Below are positions 36,192-48,868 of a stretch of 64,000 nucleotides of DNA, in pieces. The notes beneath the pieces were generated by a model. It made no database searches and had not been told where the DNA came from. It was given only the letters and a program-made list of their open reading frames with translations. The translations under genes were made by a program, and so were the position numbers. Position 1 is the stretch's first letter. Each line of letters opens with the position of its first letter. Source of the DNA: Tetrahymena thermophila SB210 (taxonomy: Eukaryota; Ciliophora; Oligohymenophorea; Hymenostomatida; Tetrahymenidae); NCBI RefSeq assembly GCF_000189635.1, contig NW_002476317.1, forward strand, positions 744,001 through 808,000, given 5' to 3'.

Positions 36192-36647
36192 CTTTTTTTT
36201 CTTTTAATAAAATGAACTTAATGTTAATGAATTGAAAAGTAAATTCTTAAAAATTAGAATAATTATTATAAATTTGCTATTATTAAATGAACTCTAAGTA
36301 TTTAATGCAAAATTTTAATTTAAAAATATATTAAGACAATTGATAAAAACTTTTATTCATTGACATATTTTTTTAAGTTTTTCAAATTTAAAATAAAATT
36401 TTTTAAAATTCTAAAAAGTTAAAATATTTAAACCAAACATTAGAAAAACAAAAATGAGATGAATACTTAGAATATTGAGATTAAATTCTGTATATATGGT
36501 AGATAATAATTTTATTTATGCAAAAATGTTATGAGTAATATTGTTCATACAAAACAAATAGAGATTAGTTAGTATAATGATGTACAGAAAAGATAAAGTT
36601 AATAAAATTTTATTTAAGTATTATAGTATATTTCAAAATCTAATAAA
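36192..36647. other. Intergenic, A/T-rich
   Basis: Between the second tRNA-Thr gene and the 3' end of the membrane protein gene. Nothing recognised. Confidence 0.5.
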
Positions 36648-38099
36648 TCAGTTTTAAATGAAAATTGCTGATTTGTTATCTGTAACTTAATTTTAGATTT
36701 GATTTTATTAATGTAATTACTTTGCATTCTAAATATTATTCATATGTTGAATAGATTCTTCGTTTATTTAGTTGCTGACACTAACTTTTTCTTAAAGCTT
36801 TTGAATTTTTCTTCTCTTGTACATATAAATGATTAACACAAAGAAAGACATAACTGCAGCTACACAAGCTACAACAATACCAACGATTAAACCGATTGCT
36901 GCAGAGCTACTTATAGAGTCATTCTAAATTTCTACCTTAATTTCTTAGTAAGGGTATTTAGTTCCTTGAATTTAGTCCAGACTTCTGAGGTTAGAGGCTA
37001 ATTATCTTCTACCAAAAATTACATTGTCTATTTTTGAGACTACAATTAACGTACCAGACTTAAAGCCAATTGTACTAAATTTGTAAGTAATTTAACCTTT
37101 AGTTGTGCTATCACTTTAGTAGTTTTTAATTTCAAAGGTTCCAAGACTAGCACCACTATCATCCTTAATCAAAAGAGACAAAGAAAAAGGTTTGATTTCA
37201 TTCTATTTGTATCCAGAGTCTAAGACTTAGGTCACTGTTACAAGTTCACCTGCAGTAGCTTTTATGTTACCAGAGTCAGAACATGAAGTTGTTTTATCGC
37301 AAGAAATTTACAATGTAGCTGATAATTAAAGTTCTTTAGGAATTTGACAACCTACGCAAACAGGACTAGTATTGCTACCACTACCAGAAATTGATATGTT
37401 GTCATTTAAGATTACAGCACTGTTTTAAATTTTAACTTCAAAAGTGTAAGTGTATTAAAGATATCCTTTCCAAGATAGCTTTTGAGTAAATGTACACTTA
37501 TCATCAGAGCAGTCAGTATTAGTAGCTTTATCCATTTTTTTAATGGGATATTAATACAAAATTTCTAAAGCACCATTGACATTTTTAGGAGTTGATAAGG
37601 GACTTATTATATCTGTACCTATATGAAGGTCATAAGTATAACAAATACTTGGTGTGTTGAAAAATAAAACCTTCAAATTCAAATTTGTTGCATCAGTAGG
37701 ATACAAAATCTAGAATGAAAATCCTACTTTGTCTGTTTACAAATATTGTAATTATTATATGCAGTAAGGTGCGCTGTCAGTGTCAACTTTTTTGCACTTA
37801 AATTAAGTTTACTCATATTCAGGGTACTCGCCATCATTTTAGCAAAGAAGGTCACATCCACTTCCTGAAGCTGAATCCTTACTCTATGAAGGGCATTAAG
37901 ATACACAGATATTCTAATAGCTCTTAGCTGAGGCTTAACATTCAGTGCAAGTATTAATATCAGTACACTTAGTACAGTATTAAGGACATTAAAGACATTT
38001 ACCACTACCATTGTCAAATTATCCATCAGGACATGTGGCTGCCTAAACACTAGCAATTAGTAGACAGGCAGAAAGTAATAATACAATCTTTTTATTCAT
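36648..38099 (-). CDS. Type I membrane protein with Cys-rich N-terminal repeats
   Basis: Intronless, 483 residues, ATG at 38099 to TGA at 36648-36650. Signal peptide at residues 1-20 (MNKKIVLLLSACLLIASVQA). Residues about 23-110 have CX2C/CX3C-spaced cysteines (CLQCPQYCTKCTDINTCTEC, then SQCP) like the furin-like or growth-factor-receptor-type Cys repeats common in ciliate surface proteins. The middle 280 residues are beta-rich with further Cys pairs (CVGCQIP). A Gly/Ala-rich transmembrane helix at about 403-427 (SAAIGLIVGIVVACVAAVMS) ends in the stop-transfer YKRRK, followed by a 50-residue Gln/Asn-rich cytoplasmic tail. Likely at the plasma membrane or in the secretory pathway; ligand unknown. 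Confidence 0.85.
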
Positions 38100-39957
38100 A
38101 TTTCTAATATTCTATTTTGTTTTTATAAATTTACTTTAGTATTGATTTTTATTTATTTAATTTATTTTATTAAAATATTATGTATTATGTTTAATGATTT
38201 AAAGTGAAGTAAAATAATGTTATAATTAGAATAACTAAACCTTAAAACTTCTCCGAGAATTTATAAGATCTCACATATTATTAAATTAGAAGATCATATA
38301 TCCATTTATTCGAAATTAACATTAATCTATTTGATTCTCAATATCCTCTACTGATAAAATTAATTAATTTATCGCTAAATTATAAATTTTACTGCTAAAT
38401 TTAATTACCAAGTTTTGTTTACTAAATTCTAAATTAAAAATCGGTAGAGCGATTGTTAATATATTTTTAAAAATAGAAAGCGCATAATGCAAGCTTATTT
38501 TAAAATGTATGTATTTTTAAAGCAAATAAAAAAAAAAACTTTTATTAAGTTAAAAAGGTGAAAGAATTTGGTTCAAATGCTGAATGGTTTAAAATAATTT
38601 TTTTTTACATTTAAAAAGCACTTTTAAACACGCAGGAAATTATATTAAAAATTGGTAAAAGTGTAATAAATTTTTAATAAATAGTGTAAAAAGGTATTCC
38701 ATAAGAAAATTTATTTATTTATTTAATCTTTTATTGAACCTAGTATTCAAAGAATGATAATAAATTTAACTTATCATTAGTATAAATACTCATATTGATT
38801 AATTTAACAAATTCTATAAAATCAACATTTAAATACTTATCTTAAAATAATTTTACAAATTTCTTGAAAAATCATTTGATTACTTCTAAATAAATTTTAA
38901 GTTCTGTAAACTATTTTCTATTTGATTGTCTGTACCTTTTTATTTGATCTATAAGATGTCTATTTTAATTTGTTAAGTCAAGCTTAATTTTTAATTAAGC
39001 AAATATATCTGTACAAAAAGGAAGGAAAACCAAAACTAAACAAATATCAAAAAACTCTTCATTTATAATGTAGATTTATAAATTAGGAGAATGAATAAAT
39101 ACTTTTTTTCTTTTAATAATTAGAGCTTTATTACCAAAAATGAAATTTGAGAGATCAGATAGATACATAATAAACCTAGCTAAATATATTTTTAAGGTGA
39201 ATATTTATATGGTTTATTTTTATTTCCAAAAAGCACTGTTTGATTTGAATAGATTTAGAAATACCATAAATTTTTTAGTCTTAAAATAAAACTATTAATA
39301 TGTTAAATCTTTTGTATATTAAAAAGATCAAAAAATAATTTATAATAATTTTATACTTATTTCATATTTGAAAGAGACAAGTAAAATTAATAAAAGATAG
39401 CAATCATAAACAAGTAGTAAAATGAGAATAACTTTTAAATAAAATAATTTGAATTATTTTACTTAAATTTCCAAAATAAATCATAATGAAAAAGAAAATA
39501 TTTAGTTTAGTTAAATGAAAAAGAATTTCCAATATTTAATATTCTTATAATAAATTTTTCTGAGAAAAATAAAAAAAATAGTTTATAAATATTTTTATTA
39601 CTCTAAACTATATGTTCTCAATCAAATATTTTGATATTTACTTAATAAATAATATAATTTGACAAAAGTTAATAGTCTAAGAATAGATGACCTTTCATTT
39701 ATGAAAGATGTTTAATGACAAAAAAAATAAATATTAGAAATAATTATTAAAATAGAAGCAAATAATAAACCAAACAAACATAAATTGGTTAATTAATTCA
39801 TATTTAAAAATAACTAAAAATAATTTTTTTGGAATTAATATATGATGCATTTTATAAATATCAAAATAATTACAAGGTTAAAATATATTTTGTAGTAAAA
39901 TTAATAATAATTATTTGTTAGCGTATTAGAATATTTAATTGCTTTACTAATTGATAA
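38100..39957. other. Long A/T-rich intergenic stretch
   Basis: 5' flank of the membrane protein gene and spacer; no supported frame on either strand and no RNA gene. Confidence 0.5.
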
Positions 39958-40559
39958 TCACATTACTTGAATTGCTTTTATTACTAATTAATCAAATAAT
40001 TCTTAAATTTTACAATCTAATTTTGCAGAAACTTCAAAAAATTCTGCTCCTATCGACTAAGCAAGATTTTAACCTTCTTAAATAGAAATTTCTCTTTTAT
40101 CTTCTTTATCTATCTTGTTTCCAACAAGAGCTATTACTGAAGTTTTCTATCTTGTTTATAAATAATATTAATACCATTGTTATATATTATTAAATGATTA
40201 TCTATCTGTTATATTATAAATAATCATATAAATATCAAAATAATATTATTTTAGGATATTTAAAGTTATAGATTAATAATTTATTTGACCAGGCGGTTCT
40301 ATAATCGTAATTTTTATTTCTTTTTCTCCCTAAAATAAATAATTCATTTAAATCACCAAATTAAGTTTTCTCCTCAAATAATGTTTACTATTTTTATTTT
40401 AGAGATTCCAAAATTTTACCCAATTACAATTCCATTTTCAAACTTCTTCCCTGTTTTTCTACACAATAATTACGTTTTACCAACAAATGTATCTCCACAG
40501 AGACAGCAAATTAAATTTTTAAATTAACATATATTACTAGAATGTTAAAGGTTTATCAT
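39958..40559 (-). CDS. Rab-like small GTPase with a divergent G3 box
   Basis: Two exons (40559-40389 and 40329-39958; intron 59 nt, phase 0), 180 residues. P-loop GDTFVGKT, the Rab-like YNITDRQSFNNIQQWYQYYL, G4 NKID and G5 SAK in FFEVSAK are clear. The G3 position that should read WDTAGQ reads IIEPPGQ, so Asp is replaced by Glu and the Thr-Ala pair by Pro-Pro; the Gln is kept. No C-terminal Cys prenylation motif is present (ends AIQVM), so it is probably not lipid-anchored in the usual way. Family role is membrane traffic switching. The altered G3 and missing Cys suggest an atypical, possibly nucleotide-locked member or a gene with a wrong 3' end in my model. Confidence 0.8.
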
Positions 40560-41544
40560 TTTTACTAAATATTAGATTTAAAATTTTCTATTTTTAAGCA
40601 GTTATTAGGATATTTTTTGTTTTATATTAATATATTAAATTAAAAAAAAGCTTTATTAAATATAAAAAAATTTTGATTTTTTAAAATGTGAATATTCTGA
40701 TAAAAAATGAGTTAAAAAAAACGATAATAAAATGAATTTTATTTTTAAAAAATATTTATTCCATCAAGTTATTCAATAATTAAATATTTTTTAACTGTTG
40801 TAACATTAATTCTTTTATAGATTATTATAACTTGAATTTTGTTTGCCATATGCCAAGAGTCAAGACTTTAGTTTACAAATTATGGAATAAAGTAATAATT
40901 AAAATAAATTAATGTTTTTCATTTATTTAAATTGAATAGATTTTTGAAAGATATTTGGTTTTATTTTTGTAATTAATATTTACAAATAATTAACTTTTAG
41001 AATTATTATATTATCATAAATTGCATGTTGAATAAACAATTTATTTTTATCGATGATAATTTTAGTAAAAATTTCATTTAATTTTCTAAAAAATAATTTT
41101 TCTAAAAACATTTTTTTAACAAATAATTTAAAATAGCAACATTTTTAATGAAAAAATAAATTAATAAATTATATGATTAATTATTTGAATTTGATTGTTC
41201 AAAAATATATTTTAAAATAAAATTAAATTTTAATGCTTTATTGTAATTAAATAATAAAATGATTCTTTAATAAATATTTGAAAAATAGCAAATGATATTA
41301 TTCTATTAAAATTAATAACTTGAGCGGTACTAAGTAAATATAAGTGGTAATAAATAAATAAATATATTAAGAGAATCAAAAATAAAAATAAATAACTATT
41401 TCGAGTTTATAAATAAACACTAATAATTTATTAATTAATTTATTTATTTATTTCATTATTTAATTATTTAGTATTTTATAAACAGCTACTGATTAAAAAT
41501 TTTTATTAAACAAATAACAAGTTTAACAATAAAATAGGAATAAA
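40560..41544. other. Divergent intergenic region, A/T-rich
   Basis: Between the minus-strand Rab-like gene and the plus-strand coiled-coil/appendage gene. No defined element seen. Confidence 0.5.
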
Positions 41545-44500
41545 ATGTCTTAGGTAAATACTTCTAAGGAGTATTACTTAGAAGTTTTAAGGTCAAAAAC
41601 TTTGTTTAGAAAAAAGTAAGCTGAGATAATTTAGTCACTCAAAGTAGAATTAAATTAGAGTTAAGAGGTGTATAAATTAAAAGAGTACTTAATTTCATTG
41701 TTATTATGATCATTTCATTTAATTTATAACAATTTTAAATTTCAACAAAAATAGGGAAATAGCAAAAAACTTAACCTTAGCATGTTCTGAAATTTTATCT
41801 AGTAATAAAGAAGAAGGTATATATAAGCTATCTTGTATTTTGGTAAAATATTTGTTACTTTATTTCAAACTATTTGGTGTTGATCACAATTATTTAGATT
41901 ATAAAAGATATAATGGATTTAGGTTAGCAATCTGTTCTCATATATGTGAGTCAAAATCTTTTAAATTTAATAAAAACTACTGTTATTAATTTTTCAAATA
42001 CAGATCCTGTTGGCATTTACTACATATCTGAAAGTCCAAGTAATATATAAATAAATATTTACTTTATTTAAGGAACAAATTCATTTTATTATGCAGTCAA
42101 TATGATTTGAGTTGTTTAAAAATAAAAACACTGAACTAAGAGTATTAATAGTCAATTTAAAAAAATATATTTTATTTATTCAAAAGGCGAAAAAGATTAA
42201 TAAATAGGAGAAGCTATAGTGGGTAGAATGCTTGAGTGTATTTTTACTTGGGCATGCTGGCACTTTAGGAATAGCAATGGAACAGTAATTAATTTAGCAT
42301 TTATAGTTTCAAGAAATTAGTTTAATTTTAATATAAGAAAACAAGATATTTTTTAGCTTTGGAAAGCTGTCTGAGAGAAGGGACTGAGTTTCCTGAAGAA
42401 GAAAAGTTTATCTATTTTTAGAGAGAAGAAATATTTAGGTTTTAAGGAAAGGCTGGTTTTTAAGCAGTCTTGTATTTGGAAGATTTGGTTGATTTATAAT
42501 TTTAAATTAGTGAAACTAAGATATTCTTGCACTAACAGTTCGATTTATCTGAGGCATAAACTGATTAGGCAAAGTTGCAAGATTGTTTAGCATATTATGA
42601 AGAAATTTTGGCAGATTAGAAGCAAAAATAGCTTGAACACTTTTTCCCTGATGATAAAATTATTTATGAGAGTGAGATGTGGTATGTTGAAAAAGTCGTC
42701 CCTAAGTTTCATAGCTATAAATCTAAAAAAATTACGTTTTAAGAGTTCAAAATTAATGTTCAGGATATAATAAACAAGCATGAAGATTATAAGAAAAAAG
42801 CAATTTAACAAAAACCAAATTAATAAAACTAATCAAGCGTAACCAATAGATCTCAGCAAGATTCAATTTCTGGATAGGCTACACAAAAATCATCTGAGGC
42901 TTAAGCAGTATAAAAGTAAAATTAATAATCTAACAGAACAGTTGAATAAAGTTCAGGTAAAATGCCACCTGAGAATGTAGATTAATAAAAGCAACAAACT
43001 CGTGCAACTTAGTAATCAATAGGCTAACAAATGTAAAGCAAAAATTAGGGTGCACAATAAACAGATGAATAGTAATAGTCTTCGATGAGAAAAAATAGTG
43101 TCGAAAAAAGAAATGATGGAGGCTAAAAATAGCCATCATAAAGTCAATTAGATAATTAACAAAAATAGAATATTGATGAATTAAAATAAGAACAATAATT
43201 GTTTTTAAGAAAAATCCTCGAACTCGAAAATAAAATCAAAGAAAAAGATGATTCAATCAAAAAATTTGAAGATATAATGTTAAAATCAGAATAAGAGCTT
43301 AAACAATTAAAGTTATCAAAAAAGCAATAAGAGGAAACCATTGAAAATTTAGAAGAATAACTTCAGGAATACAGGCTATCAGAGATGTCTCAAAAAAATT
43401 AGAACTCCCAAAAAAGTAACGAGGAAACTTTAAGATTGCAATAAAAATTAAATGAATAGATTGAGGAAAAGGACAAATTAAAATAAAAAATAACTTTTCT
43501 TTAGAGTGAATTAGAAGAATCTTAAAAGGACAGAGCATTCTTATAGTCAAAGAAAGATGAAAAGGAATAAGAAGTTGATTCTCTCAATAACAGAATTGAA
43601 GAACTTTAAAATCAAGTAGAAGATTTGAACTAAAATCTTCATCTGTAACAATAAAAAATTTATGAAATCTAAGAAGAAAAAGAAAATGAGGTTAGAGTTG
43701 AAAGATTCAATTTAGAGTAAGAAAATGATAGACTGAAAGGTTTAATCAGTGAACTTGAGCTTAAAATACAATCGCTAAGCCATGAAAAAGATTTTAATTA
43801 TCAAGACTTGTAGGTAAATTAAAATCTTTTAGAAGAGAGTATAAAATAGTTGCGTGCAGAAAATGAAGAATAAAAAAATTTTATTAGTCAACTATAGCAA
43901 ATAGCTGCAGACGAAGAATAAAAGACTGTGAAATGGTAATAAGATTATGATATTTTATTAGCAGAGCATCAAAATCTAAAAGAAGATTTAAATACAGCAA
44001 GAGCTAACTAGAATAAAATTAAATAAGAGGATTATAACTTTTAGATCTTAGAAAACTAAATAAAGAATCTTACAGAAAGGAATAAAGAATTGGAGCATCT
44101 ATTAGAATAAGCAGAGCTTAATGCTGCTGCGGCTCCTTCTTAATTGAGTAATTAAGATTATCATGATCGTAGTTCATACTAGTAGAGAGTGCAAGAATAT
44201 GATAATAAGATAAATTAATTGTAAGAAGAAAACCATAATATTCCTATTTTGCAAACTAAAATTAATGAACTTGAAACTTTAATCAATCAATAATAGAAAA
44301 GCAATCCTGTGTAATTAATTATACTTATTATGAATTATCATTTAATATTATTTTTTTTTAAAAATGACTATTGCTTTTTAATAATTTTCTTACTACTAAA
44401 ACTAGTAAATCAGCTGATTAGGAAATGAGATATTCTTAAATTAAGAAAGTTCTAGCAGAGACTATTGAAAAAAGTAAATAACTAGATACACAACTAAACA

Positions 44501-46197
44501 CTTTTATATAGTAAAAACACTCAGTTTCTTAATAGTAAGCTTTTGCTGCTCAAAGATCATCATCTGCTCAGAACTTCAGAGTTCCTTAATAAAATTAGCA
44601 TAAAGATTATGAAAGTAAATTGATAGTTAAATTAATAGTATAATACTAATAATATTTAAATAGGTTCAAGAGAAGAATACAACAATTAATTTGCAAGCAC
44701 ATAGCAATTAAGACGCCCTGATTTGTTAAATAGATCATATAGAGGAGCTGAATAGGAGAACGACCTAAAGCATTACATGACTTAGCCTAATTTTTACAAT
44801 CCAAATAGAAGCAATAATGAAAGTTAAAAATTGAGACTTTCTTAATTAAATAGTATGAAATATAATAAATTAAGTGGTATGGCTTCTACAAACGGCTTTT
44901 CAAATATGAAGAATTCTTTCAATAAGAAAGTAGAACAAATATTTGTAGATGAAAGTTTAGCCTTACCTGAAAAATATGAAGACGAAGAGGCCCAATTAAA
45001 TTGTAAAAATAATCTTGTTTTTTGCTACTTTTTTTATAAATACTTACTTACTTATTCAAAAAATATTTTTAAATTAGAATCTGTAAATTCTTTAAATGAT
45101 ATAAGAGACTTGAGACAAATTGATAGAATAAGAGCTGATCTTATATTCCCATTCAGAAATCCTAAAACATATTATTCAAATAAAGCACGACTAAAAAGTT
45201 AAAAAGGAAAATTAGTCTAATACGATGCAAATTTATTCAGCTATATTCGCTTCTCATAAGAAACTTTGTATAAGTTCAAAAGATCTAATTTGAAGTGGAA
45301 ATTCTCCATTTTTGAAAATGAGGATTTGCAAATAGGATAAATAAGTAGTTCAGATGTCATTAACAATCAATACATCGTTAAGTTAGGTCTTTATTTCACA
45401 AATAAAACAGATAACGATATCTCTAACTTGTCAATTACATACTTGCACTCTAATAGTAATTAATATTATTTTTTAGAATTATGTTAATAAAAAGAACAAA
45501 AAAAAAATTTGATTCAGAACTAACTTACTAAATTTTATTTTAATAAAAAAAATACTAGAAATTTTAATGCAAAAAGATTAACAAATTCTTATGGCACAAC
45601 TTACTTCAAAAAAGCAAATAAAATAATCATTAACACTATCTTATACATAAATTCCATACGAAGTGGTTTTGGCTGATGTAGAGTATAGGTAAAATAATTT
45701 CTTGAAAGAAATAAGAAATTTAAATTAATGAAAGTTATATTATTTTTAATATTATTATTAGGTGTCATGGATTTAACCAGAAGTTCTAAGTTCCAATACC
45801 TTGTCTCTTAACAAAATACATAGAAATTTAGGAATTATAAAATGAAGCTTAGTTCAAAAATCTATGGAAAGAAATATCTAAATTTAATTTAATTACTTCT
45901 GAAGACTGTAGCATTAATAGATCTATAGCTAAATCTCCTTAGGATTTTCATAACTATTTTCCCCACTTCCTAAATTTAAACCCTGAAAAAGCAAGCTAAT
46001 TCCACTTAGGTCTAAATGATTACATTTTGGGCGGATAAATATACTTGAGAGAGCCTAACGTAACTTTCATGCTCAAGATATATTTGAAGCCAAATAATAT
46101 GATATCATTTAAAATTTCAAGCGGATCTGAATTTGAAGATAGAAATGTCGTTGAATTCTTCTTACAAAACCTATTATTTTTGTTTACGATTCAATGA
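41545..46197 (+). CDS. Coiled-coil protein with C-terminal AP-2 alpha-appendage-like (ear) domain
   Basis: About eleven exons, ATG at 41545 to TGA at 46195-46197, roughly 1,270 residues; the splice near 42285-42365 is unresolved. N-terminal 150 residues are helical (LACSEILSSNKEEDYKRYNG; EAIVGRMLECIFTWACWHF) and might be a VHS/ENTH-like fold, untested. A Gln/Ser linker and a long coiled coil (about 43140-44330) follow, then a Ser/Asn/Arg hinge. The last 290 residues read as an alpha-adaptin appendage: FENEDLQIG and YFTNKTDNDISNLS match FENQLLQIG and FYGNKTS; ADVEYRCHGFNQKFQVPIP matches its second beta-sandwich strands, then a WKEI platform helix; the end RNVVEFFLQNL matches its final helix. 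No adaptin trunk is present. Coat or endocytic accessory role inferred. Confidence 0.82.
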
Positions 46198-47439
46198 GTT
46201 TTTTTTACAAAATTTATATTATATTTTAGTTTAGAATTTATCTTCGAAAATTTTATAAAATAAAAATAATAACTGCATATATTTGTATTTAAATTCTATT
46301 AATTACCATAAATAAATTGGAAATTTGTGACTATCAAAAATATTTTAATAACAGTAGCAGAAGCATAAAATTCTTATATCCTTTATAACATATAAATTTT
46401 TTCTGAAAATCAGATAAAAGTAATTAATTATCTAGTACTCTATAAAATATAAATGTATATAATACTTTCAAACGTTAATCTATCTTTTGATCAGTAAAGC
46501 TTTTTTAATTAACAAACCTATAAGCATAAGCTTGAAAAAAAATTTTATGTTCTTTGATAATCGAAATTATTATCAAATTTTTTGTTTAAGTTATATGTAC
46601 TCAAAATATTTAATGTTCATTCATACCTTATTTTCATTTTAATGTAAAGAAATTTTAAAAATACATTTTTATTAAATTTTTACAGACATACATTTTTTAA
46701 GTATTATTAGTAGTTATTTTTACAAAGTATTATTTTTCTTCCAACCACATAATGCAATGTATATATTTTCTACTATTTTATACCTTTCTATAATAAATGA
46801 GATATGTTCAAAATAGATTTAACTGATATAAAGAAATATTTTTTTAAAATTGAAGAAAAAACTTAAAAAATACTGTTAAATATTTGTAGTACAATCTTTT
46901 GTAATTAGGAGGTATGGTTTGGTATTGAAAATTTAATTAAAATTAGTTAAATATCTAAACATCAAAATAATAATTACTCCTTTTTACTAATCTATTAATG
47001 TAATTTATTTGACTAAAATTAAATAAGTTAGAAAAAAAACTAATTAAAATTATAAATAATTTAAATATTATGTTATAACAAAAAAATTCAACCGTTTGTA
47101 TGCGGTCAATAATAAATTTTCTATTTTATTTTAGATAAATAAACTTCGAATTTCTTTAATCAAAAATCAAATCAAATTTATTGTAAAACATAAAGCATTT
47201 GCTTAAAAATATTTTAAAAAACTTAACTTTTATAAAAAGATAATCATTCATTTAGAGATATTATTAAATACCACTTAGAAATAAATAAAAATTATTGATA
47301 ACAAGCAATGAAATTATTTTTTAGGAACATGTTAATTAATATTTCAAATTCAAATAAAAATTTATTGATTTTTTTAATGAATTTCTAAAAAAAGAAAATA
47401 TAATCCTGGGTTTTATTTTTTGAATAAAATAGTAAATTG
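46198..47439. other. Intergenic, A/T-rich
   Basis: 3' flank of the appendage-domain gene; no supported frame. Confidence 0.45.
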
Positions 47440-47940
47440 CGTTTAGCTAGTGCACCAGAAAAGTCGAATTCAAATTAAATTTAAGAATATGATAATCATT
47501 TATTAGAATTAGGAGAAACTAAAACAATTTTTATTGCAAATTACAATTTTTCATCATTTGAACAACAAACTAGCTATTACTACTTTAAATTTAATTGATA
47601 AAAAACTTAATTTTGATTCAAGCTTTTATCAAAGAGAAGTTGTTGAAACACCACATGAAGTATTTTGAATATATTACCTAAAAACCATCATATTTAAGGA
47701 TTTTTATAATAAAAACAATCTTTTAACAAGTAGTTTAATAGCTTTTTCTAGTTCTCGTTCTTACATTAATAGAGGTAGAAATTAACAATTAGAGGTAAAA
47801 AAGAACTATAAATGAGAATAGATATTTTGAATTTCCTATCAAAATAAAAGAAAAATCAAATGAAAAGTTTTAAATTAGCAGGCTATATGAAGGATATGAT
47901 TAATTTTTGAAATTAAAGAAGGTAGCAGAATTTAAAATTT
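47440..47940 (+). pseudogene. Decayed coding patch, unassigned
   Basis: Short segments of clear coding character follow one another in different plus-strand frames, with no GT...AG pairs to explain the changes: around 47450-47520 (QEYDNHLLELGETKT), around 47580-47665 (FYQREVVETPHEVF) and around 47820-47930 (FEFPIKIKEKSNEKF). Base composition is higher in G+C than the surroundings. I could not assign a family; it may be an old host gene or a remnant of a mobile element. It lies just upstream of the small-protein gene at 48367. Confidence 0.35.
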
Positions 47941-48366
47941 TGATAATTCGTCTTATTTTATTTATTCTTTCTATTAAAAAACTAACTAATTAAATTATTT
48001 ATAGTACGCTCAACCAATTAATTTACTTACTTTAAAATCATTGCTTTTCTCCCCATAAACATCTACTATTCATTAAAATTCACAAAATTTACCATAACTT
48101 AAAAACTGGCTGGTTATATTTAGAAGTCTCTTAAAAAATAGCTATTGCATAATTGCAAATATATAATAATTAAATTAATATTAAATTAAAAAATAACTCG
48201 AAACGCATACTAGATAGATAACAATAACTCCTTAATACCAAACAAAAAAGAACTACAAACACACTATAATCATTTCAAGATCCCATTTATACTCAACTCA
48301 ATAACTAACTATAAAAACACAAAACTTTAAGATAAAAAATTATATAATAACAATCTAATAAACTAA
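47941..48366. other. 5' flank of the small-protein gene
   Basis: A/T-rich with scattered TATA-like runs; nothing defined. Confidence 0.45.
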
Positions 48367-48868
48367 ATGGATCCCTCATAATGTTGTTGTATTGGTAATT
48401 TAATTAATTAAATTTTAAAATCTTATAAAATTTAAAAACTATTAAATACATTTATTAATATACTTTTTATAAATAAAAGCTGAAATAAGTGTCTATGGAG
48501 GCGAAGATCCTTCTTGCCTAAAGGGTGATCACCTTGTTTTAAGCATAGAAGAACAACTGATTTACAGTTGGTTAGAAGAAAAAGGGATTAGCATGGCTAA
48601 TCCTGTAGATAATATCTACTCGTATTTCGAAAATAAAAGATAAAGCGTATTGAGTGCTTAAAGTCTTTCTAAAAAACCATCTTCTCTTTTATCTCGTAGA
48701 AAGAATTAACTAAAGGCAAGTCCTTTGATGAACAATGATAGCTCTCCTTTTATTAAATTTTCTTTAGATAGTGGTAAAGATAAAATTAGCGAACTATCCC
48801 AAATTCCAGATAGATTTTCTTTCTCATCCTTGTAATCTTTCGATTCAAGTAGTAACGGTCTTAACTGA
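48367..48868 (+). CDS. Small unknown protein, paralogue of the one at 31829-32230
   Basis: Two exons: a 28-nt first exon (MDPSQCCCI) and 48480-48868, joined in phase over an 85-nt intron; 138 residues, TGA at 48866-48868. The middle carries LSIEEQLIYSWLEEKGISMA then NP, and a basic patch KKPSSLLSRRKNQLKASPL; the same ordered elements occur in the protein at 31829. The C-terminal 50 residues are Ser-rich (FSFSSLQSFDSSSNG). No known domain, membrane segment or enzyme motif. The three consecutive Cys near the N-terminus could be lipidation sites; this is inference. The paralogue has no intron and no Cys cluster. Confidence 0.75.

Noticed and set aside
42587-43550. Minus-strand ORFs over the coiled-coil region
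   Set aside because: They are antisense of the plus-strand coiled-coil exons, where Glu/Lys/Gln codons read back as Phe/Leu/Ser-rich peptides.
44855-45202. A 115-codon plus-strand ORF as an independent gene
   Set aside because: It is in frame with flanking exons of the appendage-domain gene and reads through an in-phase intron.
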